NCBI RefSeq assembly: GCF_003986935.1 | Contig: NZ_RJZE01000010.1 | Coordinates: 186,001-250,000, forward strand | Length of the DNA stretch: 64,000 nt | Origin: Paraburkholderia kururiensis JCM 10599 = LMG 19447 | GTDB lineage: Bacteria > Pseudomonadota > Gammaproteobacteria > Burkholderiales > Burkholderiaceae | Direction of reading: 5' to 3' | In this document: piece after piece, positions 53,442-61,694 of the stretch | Layout of the letters: each line of letters opens with the position of its first letter | How positions within the stretch are numbered: the stretch's first letter is position 1 | Made by a program: the position numbers and the translations under genes | Notes under the pieces: model-generated | Told to the model about the DNA's origin: nothing | What the model saw: only the letters and a program-made list of their open reading frames with translations | The model's database searches: none

Positions 53442-54869
53442 ATGTCAGGTTCCTCGTCTACCGCCCTTCGCGCACCGGAATCGCCATTGATCGTGTTCCT
53501 CGTCGCAGGCGCGTTCTTCATGGAGAACCTCGACGGCACCATCATCGCGACCGCCCTTCCGCAGATGGCGCGCTCGTTCGGCGTGCATCCCGTCGATCTT
53601 TCCATCGGCATCACCTCGTATCTGCTCACGCTCGCCGTGTTCATTCCGATCAGCGGGTGGACCGCCGACCGCTTCGGCGTGCGCCGCGTCTTCACGGCCG
53701 CGCTTGCGGTGTTCACCGCGGCCTCCGTGGTGTGCGGCATGACCGACGGCCTCGTCAGCTTCACGGCGGCGCGCATCGTGCAAGGCATCGGCGGCGCGAT
53801 GATGGTGCCCGTCGGTCGGCTCGCGGTGCTGCGCGCCACGCCGAAGGACGACCTCATGCGCGCCATCTCCATCATCACGTGGCCGGGGCTCGTCGCACCC
53901 GTGATCGGGCCGCCGCTGGGCGGGCTCATCACCACGTATTCGTCGTGGCGCTGGATCTTTTACCTGAACCTGCCGCTCGGTTTGATCGGCATGGTGCTCG
54001 CGTGGCGTTTCATCGACGGTCGCGACGACGATACCGAGCGTCGCCCCTTCGATAGCCTCGGCTTCGTACTGTCCGGTGTCTGCTGCACGGCGCTCATGTA
54101 CGCGATGGAGCTGATTGGCCGCAGCGATGCACCGTGGCGCGAAGCGCTCGCGTTCTTTGCCGCGAGCGTGGCGACCGGTGTCGCGGCGTTCTTCCACTTG
54201 CGGCGCTGCCCGCATCCCGTCGTCGATCTGAGCGCATTGCGCGTGCGCACCTTCGCGGTGGCGATGGGCGGCGGCTCGCTCTTTCGCATCTCGATCAGCA
54301 CGGTGCCGTTTCTGCTGCCGCTGATGTTCCAGCTTGGATTCGGGCTCAACGCCTTCGAATCCGGACTGCTGACGCTTGCAGTGTTCGCCGGCAATCTGTC
54401 GATGAAGGTGGTCACCACGCCCGTGATGCGGCGCTACGGCTTTCGTTCGGTGCTGCTCGTGAACGGCGCGCTCGCCGCGCTCTCGCTCGCCGCCATGAGC
54501 CTTTTGACGCCGACCACGCCGTATGTGTGGGTCGTCACGCTGCTGTTTTTCTCGGGCCTTGCACGCTCGCTGCAATTCACGGCGATCAACACACTGAGTT
54601 TCGCCGACGTGCCGAAAACGCAGATGAGCGCCGCCTCCACCTTCGCCAGCACGCTCAGCCAGATGACGATGGGCATGGGCGTGGCCGTGGGCGCCATTGC
54701 CATGCGCGTTGCTGCGTGGCTGCATGGACATCCCGCGCAGTCGGTCACGCCCGCGGACTTCAGTCTCGCGTTCGTGCTCGTTTCGCTGGTGGGATTTGCC
54801 GCGCTCTACGACGTGTTCGGATTGGCGCGACATGCCGGCGCCGAGGTAAGCGGACACGCAAAGCGGTAG
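53442..54869 (+). CDS. MFS transporter, drug exporter type (DHA2-like)
   Basis: A 475-aa major facilitator superfamily protein with about 12-14 hydrophobic helices. The helix 1 motif FFMENLDGTIIATALPQMARSF is typical of drug:H+ antiporters, motif A is GWTADRFGVRRVF, and motif C is WPGLVAPVIGPPLGGLITTYSSWRWIFYLNLPLG. The ATG at 53442 is preferred to an in-frame TTG three codons upstream. The substrate is unknown; there is no adjacent outer-membrane or membrane-fusion gene, so it is probably a stand-alone exporter. Confidence 0.88.
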   Translation: MSGSSSTALRAPESPLIVFLVAGAFFMENLDGTIIATALPQMARSFGVHPVDLSIGITSYLLTLAVFIPISGWTADRFGVRRVFTAALAVFTAASVVCGMTDGLVSFTAARIVQGIGGAMMVPVGRLAVLRATPKDDLMRAISIITWPGLVAPVIGPPLGGLITTYSSWRWIFYLNLPLGLIGMVLAWRFIDGRDDDTERRPFDSLGFVLSGVCCTALMYAMELIGRSDAPWREALAFFAASVATGVAAFFHLRRCPHPVVDLSALRVRTFAVAMGGGSLFRISISTVPFLLPLMFQLGFGLNAFESGLLTLAVFAGNLSMKVVTTPVMRRYGFRSVLLVNGALAALSLAAMSLLTPTTPYVWVVTLLFFSGLARSLQFTAINTLSFADVPKTQMSAASTFASTLSQMTMGMGVAVGAIAMRVAAWLHGHPAQSVTPADFSLAFVLVSLVGFAALYDVFGLARHAGAEVSGHAKR

Positions 54870-54885
54870 GACGCGGGCACCCTGG

Positions 54886-54921
54886 CTATTGCACCGTCTA
54901 TTCCACCGTCTATTGCACCGG
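54886..54921. repeat. Three 12-bp tandem repeats over the stop of the binding protein gene
   Basis: Head-to-tail units CTATTGCACCGT, CTATTCCACCGT and CTATTGCACCGG. The third unit provides the last codons and TAG stop of the binding protein gene on the minus strand; the others extend toward the MFS stop at 54869. Confidence 0.88.
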
Positions 54922-55800
54922 CTGGTCGCTGCGGACCGTGAGGTTGCGCTTTAGCGCTGCGCTCATCGGCATGTCGAGATTGGCGCCGCGCGGTGGGATC
55001 GGGGACTCGAACCACTTCGTATAGAGCCGCGCGAACTCGCCGCTTTTCATCAAGCGCGTGAGCGTGCCGTCAACGAGCCGTTTGAACGCGGGATCATCCT
55101 TGCGCACCATGCAGGCGTACGGTTCCACCTGCAACGCTTCTCCGGCAACCACCCAGGTATCCGGCTCGCCCGTGTTCGCACGCATGCCGTAAAGCAGAAC
55201 GTCGTCCAGCGCGAGCGCGGCCGCGCGGCCGTCCGCAACGGTTTTCAGCGCTTCGCCGTAATCTTTTGCCAGCACGCCTTCGGCGTCGATGTGCTGCGTA
55301 TCGAGCTGGCGACGCAGCACCTTCTCGTTGGTACTCCCCGCGACCGTGACGACCGTCTTGCGCGCAAGATCGACGTAGCCACCAATATGCGAGGCGCGCT
55401 TCGCCATCAGACGCGTTCCCGCGTAGAAAAAGTTGATGGAGAAAGCGACATCTTTGCCACGCGCCGCCGTGTTGGTGGTCGATCCGCATTCGAGGTCGTA
55501 GGTGCCGTTGACGAGCAGCGGAATCCGGTTTTGGCCAGTGACGGGAATGTATCGGGTACGAAGATCCGGACGCTTGAGCGTGCGGCGAACGTCGTCAACG
55601 ATCGCCTCGGTGATGTCCACCGAGAAACCGACCGCTTTATGCGGCGTGAGCAGATAGCTGAAGGGCACTGCGGATTCGCGTGAGGAAACGACGATCTCGT
55701 TCGATCGAGCGATCTTGTCCAGGGTTTGCGCGTGAGCGGCTGTGAACGCTGTGTGCGCAACAAGCAGCGCGGCAAGCGCCGCGAATGGCCGATTGATCAT
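54910..55800 (-). CDS. ABC transporter substrate-binding protein, amino-acid type
   Basis: A 296-aa periplasmic binding protein. The start MINRPFAALAALLVAHTAFTAAHA is a signal peptide with an AHA cleavage box. The mature sequence has the family 3 solute-binding pattern: EIVVSSRESAVPFSYLL, ITEAIVDDVRRTLKR, NGTYDLECGSTTNTAARGKDVAFS, and KWFESPIPPRG at the C-terminus. It resembles glutamate/aspartate-binding GltI in layout. No permease or ATPase genes are adjacent, so it may be an orphan that serves a distant transporter. The in-frame upstream extension to 56025 is low complexity and rejected. Confidence 0.85.
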   Translation of the reverse strand: MINRPFAALAALLVAHTAFTAAHAQTLDKIARSNEIVVSSRESAVPFSYLLTPHKAVGFSVDITEAIVDDVRRTLKRPDLRTRYIPVTGQNRIPLLVNGTYDLECGSTTNTAARGKDVAFSINFFYAGTRLMAKRASHIGGYVDLARKTVVTVAGSTNEKVLRRQLDTQHIDAEGVLAKDYGEALKTVADGRAAALALDDVLLYGMRANTGEPDTWVVAGEALQVEPYACMVRKDDPAFKRLVDGTLTRLMKSGEFARLYTKWFESPIPPRGANLDMPMSAALKRNLTVRSDQPVQ

Positions 55801-56153
55801 GGTGTCTCCCCTGTTTGTGGTGTGGTGGCTGCGGGTGTGCGAGTGCGTGTTTTTGTGTGCCCGTGCAGCGCTTTTTTTGTGCTTGCTGAAATTCAATATA
55901 GGCGGCGTCGGAGCGGCGCAATTGATGCAGATCAGGGGTGCCGACCCTATGTGGGGTTTTGTTTTTTCGTCTGCACAGAAGGCCTCACGAGTCTTTATCT
56001 CATCACGAAAAGCTTGAATCTCCATGCACTCAAGCGTGGGGCATGGAGCCGATCAAATTCGACCGATTCAAACAGCATAAATAGGTAACTTCTGGAAAGA
56101 TTCACGAAATCACGGCTTATTATTGGCGCACCGCCAGCCGAGAGGAGCGTCAC
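55801..56153. other. AT-rich divergent intergenic region
   Basis: About 350 bases between the binding protein (minus) and the methyltransferase (plus), clearly lower in G+C than the surroundings, with T/G-rich runs at 55810-55870 and A/T-rich sequence at 56030-56125. A possible -10 (TATTAT) lies at 56118-56123 but no good -35 is seen. I find no gene. Confidence 0.5.
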
Positions 56154-57095
56154 GTGAAGGATCGCCTCAAGAGCCTGATGAATCGTTTCGCCCATCGCGA
56201 AGAAGTCGTCACCGTTCCGGAGCCCGTCGCAAAAGAAGAGACGGGCATGATCTTCACGATCGAGGAACTCGACCGGAAGATGGCCGAGTGCCATGCTGCT
56301 GCAGCCATTTCCGACGCCGCCATGCGCCGTGCCTTTACGACCTTCAGGATGGCGCCCACCGGAACCGATCTCGACCCGTTCGGCAAGGAGTACGCAAACC
56401 AGCAGATGGCCCTTTACGAGGGCATCGCGGGCAAGCCGTATCGGTTGCAGAACGAGGCATACCCGCACGATATCGCCCAGCTCGACAAGCCATTTCCCTA
56501 CAGCACCGGCGCGCCCGAAGTCATTGGCGGCCAGTATCTGGCGATCGGCTCGCTTATCCGGCGTCTTCATGTCAGCGCGCCCGCTCGCATCGTCGAGTTC
56601 GGCGCGGGATGGGGCAACATGGCGCTCGCTCTCGCGCAGTCCGGATACGAGGTGACAGCAGTCGACATCGAGAAAGGTTTCACGGACCTGATCCGGCGAC
56701 GCGCGACGCAGATGGACCTTCCGGTCCGAACGATCAACGCCGACTTCATGTGGGCGGAAACTGCCGCGGAGCGCTTCGACGCCGTCGTCTTCTTCGAGTG
56801 CTTCCACCATTGCGCGGATCATCCGCGGCTTCTGCGCGCGCTCCATCGAATCGTCCGACCCGAGGGGCGCGTGTATTTCGTCGGGGAGCCTATTGAAGAC
56901 AGGCTACCGATGCCATGGGGCGTTCGCCTCGACGGCGAATCTCTCTGGGCAATCCGGCAACACGGGTGGCTGGAGCTTGGATTCCAGGAAACCTACTTCC
57001 GCGAAATCTTGCGGCGCACCGGCTGGAACGTCGTACGGTACGCCTCGACGGAGTACGCCGCCGCACATGTTTGGGTGGCTACGGCTATTCGGTGA
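56154..57095 (+). CDS. Class I SAM-dependent methyltransferase
   Basis: A 313-aa protein. The SAM-binding core begins near aa 145 with RIVEFGAGWGNMALALAQSGYEVTAVDIE (motif I and the acidic end of motif II), then RFDAVVFFECFHHCADHPRLLRALHRIVRPEGRVYFVGEP (motifs for post-motif I and III). The N-terminal 100 residues are unlike the core and may bind the acceptor. The start is a GTG at 56154 with a GAGGAG Shine-Dalgarno sequence. The substrate cannot be inferred: no cluster partners are next to it. It stands alone in an AT-richer stretch before tRNA-His. Confidence 0.82.
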   Translation: MKDRLKSLMNRFAHREEVVTVPEPVAKEETGMIFTIEELDRKMAECHAAAAISDAAMRRAFTTFRMAPTGTDLDPFGKEYANQQMALYEGIAGKPYRLQNEAYPHDIAQLDKPFPYSTGAPEVIGGQYLAIGSLIRRLHVSAPARIVEFGAGWGNMALALAQSGYEVTAVDIEKGFTDLIRRRATQMDLPVRTINADFMWAETAAERFDAVVFFECFHHCADHPRLLRALHRIVRPEGRVYFVGEPIEDRLPMPWGVRLDGESLWAIRQHGWLELGFQETYFREILRRTGWNVVRYASTEYAAAHVWVATAIR

Positions 57096-57161
57096 CCGGC
57101 TGATGTGGGTGCTGCTGGACGGGGACTTACGAGGGCAGGCGTGAAAGCCTTGGCGGTGTTT

Positions 57162-57238
57162 TGGGGTGGCTGATGGGACTCGAACCCACGACAACAGGAA
57201 TCACAATCCTGGACTCTACCAACTGAGCTACAGCCACC
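57162..57238 (-). tRNA. tRNA-His (anticodon GTG)
   Basis: A 77-base cloverleaf with the encoded CCA end and the extra 5' G (G-1) typical of tRNA-His. Read on the minus strand, the anticodon loop is TTGTGAT within the stem CAGGA/TCCTG, and the T arm is GTCGTGGGTTCGAGTCCCAT-like. It resembles E. coli tRNA-His very closely. It precedes dusA on the minus strand. Confidence 0.97.
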
Positions 57239-57322
57239 ACTGCTACAACTTTTGGCTTGCCTTGAATGGCTCGCCGACGAAGAAGCGAGATTATACAAAC
57301 ACCTTCTGCGTTTGCCTAGCCC

Positions 57323-58324
57323 TTATTCAAACATTTCGGCGTCTTCTCGCAGATACTGTCGCGCCTCGTCGAAGATCGCGAGATCACGGGCAGCAAGCTT
57401 GCGGCTGTCCGACAGCACACGACGCCAGCCTCGTGCGCCTGCCACGCCGCGGTACAAGCCAAGCGCGTGGCGCGTCATCGCGCCGAGGTAGGTACCGCGC
57501 GCGAGTTCGGTTGCACAGTATTCGACGAGCCTCGCCTCCACCTCCGCGCGGCTCGGCGCTGCGGCAGTCGAGCCGTAGAAACGCGCATCGACGTCCGCGA
57601 GCACATACGGGTTGTGATACGCCTCGCGCCCGAGCATCACGCCGTCTACGTGCTCCAGGTGCATCGCCACTTCGTCGAGCGTCTTGATCCCACCGTTGAT
57701 GACGATCTCGAGTTGCGGAAAGTCGCGCTTCAACTGGTACGCGTACTCGTACTTCAGCGGCGGAATCTCGCGATTCTCCTTTGGGCTCAATCCTTTAAGG
57801 ATCGCGTTGCGCGCGTGCACGATGAAAACGTTGCAGCCGGCCTCGGCCACCGTGCCCACGAAATCGCGTACGAAGCCATATTCCTCGACGGCGTCCACGC
57901 CGATCCGATGCTTCACCGTGACGGGCACCGACACTACGTCGCGCATCGCCTTCACGCAGTCCGCGACGAGCTGCGGCTCGTTCATCAGGCACGCGCCGAA
58001 CGCGCCGCGCTGCACCCGCTCGGACGGGCAGCCGCAGTTGAGGTTGATCTCGTCGTAGCCCCACTGCTCGCCGAGCCGCGCCGCGCGCGCGAGGTCGTCC
58101 GGTTCGCTGCCGCCCAGTTGCAACGCGACGGGCGCCTCCTCGGGCGTAAAGGCCAGATGGCGAGCAACGTCGCCATGGATCAGCGCGCCCGTCGTCACCA
58201 TCTCGGTATAGAGCCACGTGTGGCGCGACACGAAACGGTGGAAGGCGCGGCAATGGCGATCGGTCCAATCCATCATCGGCGCCACGCTGACGCGGCGAGG
58301 ACTGGGGGAACGGGAAAGAGACAT
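57323..58324 (-). CDS. dusA: tRNA-dihydrouridine(20/20a) synthase DusA
   Basis: A 333-aa FMN enzyme that reduces uridines 20/20a in the D-loop of tRNAs. The family opening RVSVAPMMDWTDRHCRAFHR, the catalytic Cys in NLNCGCPSERVQRGAFGACLM (about aa 95), the FMN-binding VTVKHRIGVD and IVHARNAILKGLSPKENREIP are intact. The start at MSLSRSPSPRR is chosen because a further upstream start adds a Cys/Pro-rich leader. It reads toward tRNA-His, whose gene lies on the same strand downstream. Confidence 0.95.
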   Translation of the reverse strand: MSLSRSPSPRRVSVAPMMDWTDRHCRAFHRFVSRHTWLYTEMVTTGALIHGDVARHLAFTPEEAPVALQLGGSEPDDLARAARLGEQWGYDEINLNCGCPSERVQRGAFGACLMNEPQLVADCVKAMRDVVSVPVTVKHRIGVDAVEEYGFVRDFVGTVAEAGCNVFIVHARNAILKGLSPKENREIPPLKYEYAYQLKRDFPQLEIVINGGIKTLDEVAMHLEHVDGVMLGREAYHNPYVLADVDARFYGSTAAAPSRAEVEARLVEYCATELARGTYLGAMTRHALGLYRGVAGARGWRRVLSDSRKLAARDLAIFDEARQYLREDAEMFE

Positions 58325-58766
58325 GGAAAAAGCAGATGGACAGCGGGTAAACCGGCGGGCCGCACAACCCGGCTGCACAACCGGGCTGCAAACCGGACCG
58401 CACGACACTAATCAGCCCGTAATTCTACCGCAAGCCGCGCAGGCGACTTCCCGGCGCCAAGATCTGTCACTTTCGCCGCACAACGGCGCTCGACACGGAT
58501 TGCCGCACTGCAAAACCCCTCTCCCAGTATGTAATCCGCCTGCGTCAAAAAACGCAGTTTTTGGGGTTGAATCACCGGAAACGCATGCTGGCATTGGTCT
58601 CCAGCATTGTTTCCCGGTCTAGAACAGTAAATTCGGATTATCGTGATTATTTTCCAATAGTAGGTGTTTACACTGAGCATCGCTGACGTAGCTCACGGGC
58701 ACTACCGCACCACCCTCGGCGCCGCGTCATTCCGAAATGCAGTTGAACCTGATTGGAGTTGACACC
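58325..58766. other. Intergenic region between dusA and the small secreted protein gene
   Basis: About 440 bases without a supportable gene. The central part carries a short terminator-like hairpin (58540-58562). Its right part is AT-rich (about 58605-58680) and probably holds the promoter of the gene at 58767. Open frames on both strands lack family features. Confidence 0.55.
58540..58562 (+). terminator. Short terminator-like hairpin
   Basis: A perfect 6-bp stem (CTGCGT with ACGCAG), a six-base A-rich loop and five T residues. No plus-strand gene precedes it in the 215 bases back to dusA, so it would end either an unseen transcript or antisense RNA from the dusA region. Confidence 0.5.
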
Positions 58767-59045
58767 ATGAAGACCAAGACCCTCGCCGCCCTGCTCGTTG
58801 CAGCCTCCGCCTCCATCGCCGCTCCGGCTTTCGCCAGCGGTTACGGCCCCGCCCCGTACTACAGCCCGGCCGTCGGCGCGCCGGCTTCGCAGCAAGGCCA
58901 GAACAGCCAGACGCTGGCAGCGGAAGCCGCGCAAGCGCGCTCGAACGAAACCGCCTACGGCGGCGTATCGAGCACTTCGTCGCAAGCCGGTAGCGCCCGC
59001 TCGCTGGAACGCGGTCCGCAATCGGTCTACTTCGGCGCGCACTAA
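58767..59045 (+). CDS. Small secreted protein (possibly DUF4148-like)
   Basis: A 92-aa protein. The ATG at 58767 gives a clear signal peptide, MKTKTLAALLVAASASIAAPAFA, with a cleavage site at AFA/SG. The mature part of about 69 residues is rich in Gly, Ser, Ala, Gln and Tyr and lacks cysteines, so it is probably disordered and periplasmic. Its organisation resembles small Burkholderia DUF4148-type proteins, but the match is weak and the function is unknown. It is followed by a hairpin and ends before the convergent unknown gene. Confidence 0.7.
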   Translation: MKTKTLAALLVAASASIAAPAFASGYGPAPYYSPAVGAPASQQGQNSQTLAAEAAQARSNETAYGGVSSTSSQAGSARSLERGPQSVYFGAH

Positions 59046-59134
59046 TCGCCGTCGGGCCGCCGCTCAAAGCGTCCCCATCTTGATCGAGCTACCCGCGAAC
59101 CGGGCGCCATAAGCGCCCGATCCGCGGACACACG

Positions 59135-59172
59135 AAAAGGGCTGCTCGCGCAGATCGCGCGGCAGCCCTTTT
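59135..59172. terminator. Bidirectional intrinsic terminator
   Basis: An 11-bp stem (AAAAGGGCTGC with GCAGCCCTTTT) around a 16-base, GC-rich loop. It lies between two converging genes and has A/T runs at both ends, so it can stop transcripts of either direction. Confidence 0.9.
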
Positions 59173-59234
59173 CCCTTGCTGACGTTATCGCAAGCGCGCA
59201 ATCCCTTTCTTTCCGTACACCCCGCGCCCACCTC

Positions 59235-59480
59235 TCAATCCTTAACGAGTTCCCGGTCGATCACGGTGCGCGCCGTCTCGAGCCCGGCCTCGGCGGCCGC
59301 GCGTTCGGTCGGCCACAGCCGGTCGATGTGTACGAGCCGCCAGTCGAGCGCGACGGCGCCGTCTTTCAGCACGCGAAAATGCGCTTTTACGCCTGTCATG
59401 ACCTGCTCGACCGCTACCTCGATGTCGTGATTCCGGTAGCGCTCCGCGTAATCGCCCATGTCGATGCCCTTGGGCTCCAT
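59235..59480 (-). CDS. Uncharacterised 81-aa protein
   Basis: I recognise no family. The chain is compact and mixed alpha/beta in feel: HDIEVAVEQVMTGVKAHFRVLKDGAVALDWRLVHIDRLWPTERAAAEAGLETARTVIDRELV, with an internal helix rich in Ala/Glu. It has no signal peptide. The ATG at 59480 has a strong AAGGAGG Shine-Dalgarno sequence, which supports this start over the in-frame ATG seven codons later. It is a single gene. Confidence 0.75.
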   Translation of the reverse strand: MEPKGIDMGDYAERYRNHDIEVAVEQVMTGVKAHFRVLKDGAVALDWRLVHIDRLWPTERAAAEAGLETARTVIDRELVKD

Positions 59481-59620
59481 GTTCGCCTCCTTCGTGACGA
59501 AGGCGCGGCGTGGCGCAGGGCTGGCCTCCCCCTACTCGCCGCGCAGGCACGAAATCGCCCGCACGACGTTCGAACACGCCGTGAGGCGCACCGCATACAC
59601 GCCTCGATGACGAACGACCG

Positions 59621-59818
59621 TCAGTCGCAGTCGCCGGACAGGTACTTGCGGCCGTCGCAGGTGATGTGGACGCGATCGGCGCCGGCGCCTGTCGCAAGGC
59701 CGGCGCCCACCAGTTCCTGGGTCAGATCCGGGGACAGCACAGGCGGCGCCTGCTCGCTGGCTGTATCGTTCAACTGCCGCAGGGCTTCGATCGCTTCGAG
59801 ACTCAATGACTTCGACAT
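59621..59818 (-). CDS. Uncharacterised 65-aa protein
   Basis: I recognise no family. The start MSKSLSLEAIEALRQLNDTASEQ gives a helical N-terminus; the C-terminus HITCDGRKYLSGDCD has two cysteines and a conserved-looking G-R-K-Y. A GGAG sequence precedes the chosen ATG; an in-frame ATG at 59848 would add ten residues. It lies downstream of the spherulin-like gene on the same strand, with about 100 bases between. Confidence 0.6.
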   Translation of the reverse strand: MSKSLSLEAIEALRQLNDTASEQAPPVLSPDLTQELVGAGLATGAGADRVHITCDGRKYLSGDCD

Positions 59819-59922
59819 GGCCGTCTCCGTCGTGGTGCCGAAATTCATGCTAGCACTTCCCACGACGTGTGGCGGCGTATAGAGCGGCGGCGACGCCTGG
59901 TGTTCGACCGCTCTGTACAAAT

Positions 59923-60732
59923 TCAATGGACCGCGAGCGCGTCCTGCGTTTCCTCACTCCAGTACCTGGGCAACCCGTTGTACGGATCAGGCAGCGTCTT
60001 CGAGGTCAGATAGACCGAGCCCGCGCCCCGTGCCGACGCCTGCGCGGTAAACGCCGCGACCTGCCCCGCATTGACGGCGTACACGATGTGCGCGAACCGC
60101 GCCTTCGGATAGCCGGTCTGCCACGCCTGCGGTGTGTATCGGACATACCGCTTCGCGCTGTCTTCGAATACGACGAGTTGATCGGCCACAGGCAGGCTCG
60201 CGTAGATTTCCGGCACGTTGGTGCCCGGGTTGCCGGTCACGGCGTACGCAGCCGAGAGGCCCTTGATGTAGTTGTAGACCGACTGGTAGTACTGAATGTG
60301 CGACATCACGCTGTCGGCCGTCATCTCGTCGATGAAGAAGCCGTCCAGCTTGTAGAACGACACGTAGGCATTGATGTCCTTCACGACCGCCGAGAGCGAC
60401 CGTTTGCCGTACACGGTGGACACGTAGCCGATCACCTTGCCGCCCGCCGCGTGCACGTTGGCAATCGCCGTCGTGTAACCGGTGTCCACCGACTTTCCTG
60501 GCCCGCTGTCGGGATTGAGGATCACGGTGGTCGGTACCGTGCGGGCGGTGGTGGCCAGCGTGTGCCAGCCGGTGAGACCGGAGCCGTACGTAGCGAAGTA
60601 CGCGGGCACGAGGAGCGCTTCGGCGCGTGCCGCAACGGGCGCCGCCAGCACAGCGGCAGCCATCACCGCTGCCCGGAGCCAGTTGGCTGCCGTGGCCCTG
60701 CTGGTTGCGCGGCGTCCCAAAGATGCATTCAT
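59923..60732 (-). CDS. Spherulation-specific family 4 protein (spherulin-4-like)
   Basis: A 269-aa protein. A signal peptide spans aa 1-37 (a basic start, then VMAAAVLAAPVAARA). The mature part begins LLVPAYFATYGSGLTGWHTLATTARTVPTTVILNPDSGPG, then VIGYVSTVYGKRSL and the DGFFIDEMTADSV block, which is a TIM-barrel motif resembling glycoside hydrolases. The family is named after the slime mould protein Spherulin 4; several members act as glycosidases on polysaccharides such as galactosaminogalactan. Its substrate here is unknown. Likely secreted or periplasmic. Confidence 0.82.
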   Translation of the reverse strand: MNASLGRRATSRATAANWLRAAVMAAAVLAAPVAARAEALLVPAYFATYGSGLTGWHTLATTARTVPTTVILNPDSGPGKSVDTGYTTAIANVHAAGGKVIGYVSTVYGKRSLSAVVKDINAYVSFYKLDGFFIDEMTADSVMSHIQYYQSVYNYIKGLSAAYAVTGNPGTNVPEIYASLPVADQLVVFEDSAKRYVRYTPQAWQTGYPKARFAHIVYAVNAGQVAAFTAQASARGAGSVYLTSKTLPDPYNGLPRYWSEETQDALAVH

Positions 60733-61102
60733 GTCGTGCCTCCTGATAACGGTGGCTCCAGCGGTTGCCGGAACGCGCCCATCGTTCGGCCCGCCGCCGA
60801 CGGCAGCCGGCGGGCAACTGGCTGACTTCCAGGAATGGAAGTCCCTCTAGCTTTGCGTCGCCGGATCGCTCCGGTTTTGCCCTTTATTGACCCGTCCGCG
60901 AATTTACGGCACGCGACCTGGAACCTTTAATTCGTGCAAGCCCCAGGCGACAAGGGGAGACGTGCCAACGCCCATAAACGCGCGAAGGCAGCGGCACGCT
61001 ACGTGCGGCATGCCGGAAGAACGGACGCCTCGCCGATTCAAACGGCCGGTTCGACCGCAGAATGCGCGCGAAGCGTCCGATGCCGAAACGGAGACACGCG
61101 AG
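60733..61102. other. Intergenic region between spherulin-like gene and small secreted protein gene
   Basis: About 370 bases. The only structure I see is a 5-bp hairpin followed by TTTTG (about 60861-60877) and scattered short inverted words such as CCTGG/CCAGG. No gene is supported; an in-frame extension of the next gene upstream lacks family features. Confidence 0.5.
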
Positions 61103-61384
61103 ATGGACAGGAAAGCGCTTTCAGGAGAACAACGGGTGCTCGCCGTCGCAGCGATGGCGATGATCGGGACCCTGCCGGCAACGGCACATGCCCAGGCGAC
61201 ACCCCAAGCGCCGGTGCACCCGCCAGCCGTCGGTCGCCCGGCGTCGATGGTGAAGCCGCCGCAGGCGGCCTCCGACGCCGTGAACGCCGATAACCCCGAC
61301 AACATGCCGGTCAAGCGTCCGCGCAAACCGGTCAACGAGGGTATGGCGCGCGAGCCGCCCGCGAGCGGCGGAACCCCAAAGTAG
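61103..61384 (+). CDS. Small secreted protein of unknown function
   Basis: A 93-aa protein. The ATG at 61103 gives a signal peptide, VLAVAAMAMIGTLPATAHA, after a charged start (MDRKALSGEQR), with cleavage likely at AHA/QA. The mature part is Pro/Ala/Lys-rich with DAVNADNPDNMPVKRPRKP. I recognise no family. It converges on ssuF with a 15-base gap. An in-frame upstream ATG at 60887 would put 72 residues in front of the signal peptide and is rejected. Confidence 0.65.
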   Translation: MDRKALSGEQRVLAVAAMAMIGTLPATAHAQATPQAPVHPPAVGRPASMVKPPQAASDAVNADNPDNMPVKRPRKPVNEGMAREPPASGGTPK

Positions 61385-61399
61385 CGGCGGAGCGGGCGC

Positions 61400-61615
61400 T
61401 CAGAGGCGCGCGAGAGAAACTTCGGTGGACTTGACGAGCGCCACCACTTCGGCGCCCACCTTCAGGTCGAGTTCGTCGACGGAGCGCGTCGTGATGACGG
61501 ACGTCACGATGCCGAAGAGCGTATCGACGTCGACTTCGGAGACAACCGGTCCGCGAATGATCTCGCGAATCTTGCCTCTGAACTGGTTGCGCACGTTGAT
61601 GGCGGAAATGCTCAT
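61400..61615 (-). CDS. ssuF: Mop-domain molybdopterin/oxyanion-binding protein (SsuF)
   Basis: A 71-aa stand-alone Mop (TOBE) domain that binds molybdate-type oxyanions. The sequence SISAINVRNQFRGKIREIIRGPVVSEVDVDT and LDLKVGAEVVALVKSTEVSLARL is typical. It sits immediately after the ssuB gene, as in the Pseudomonas ssuEADCBF operon, where it is called ssuF. Its role in sulfonate use is unknown. The start at MSISAINVRN is chosen because the upstream extension is unrelated. Confidence 0.88.
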   Translation of the reverse strand: MSISAINVRNQFRGKIREIIRGPVVSEVDVDTLFGIVTSVITTRSVDELDLKVGAEVVALVKSTEVSLARL

Positions 61616-61694
61616 GTGGGATGGCTCCGTGGAGAGAGGGTGTGTGCCGTGCCGATATTCGGCATCCTGACTATTCAGACTTCGTATTCCGGTT

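Noticed and set aside
54910-56025. Longer start for the amino-acid binding protein
   Set aside because: The extension upstream of 55800 is His/Thr-rich and precedes a good signal peptide, so it is untranslated leader.
57166-57687. Open frame reading over tRNA-His and the dusA end
   Set aside because: It crosses the tRNA gene and is antisense to dusA; codon pattern is that of a shadow frame.
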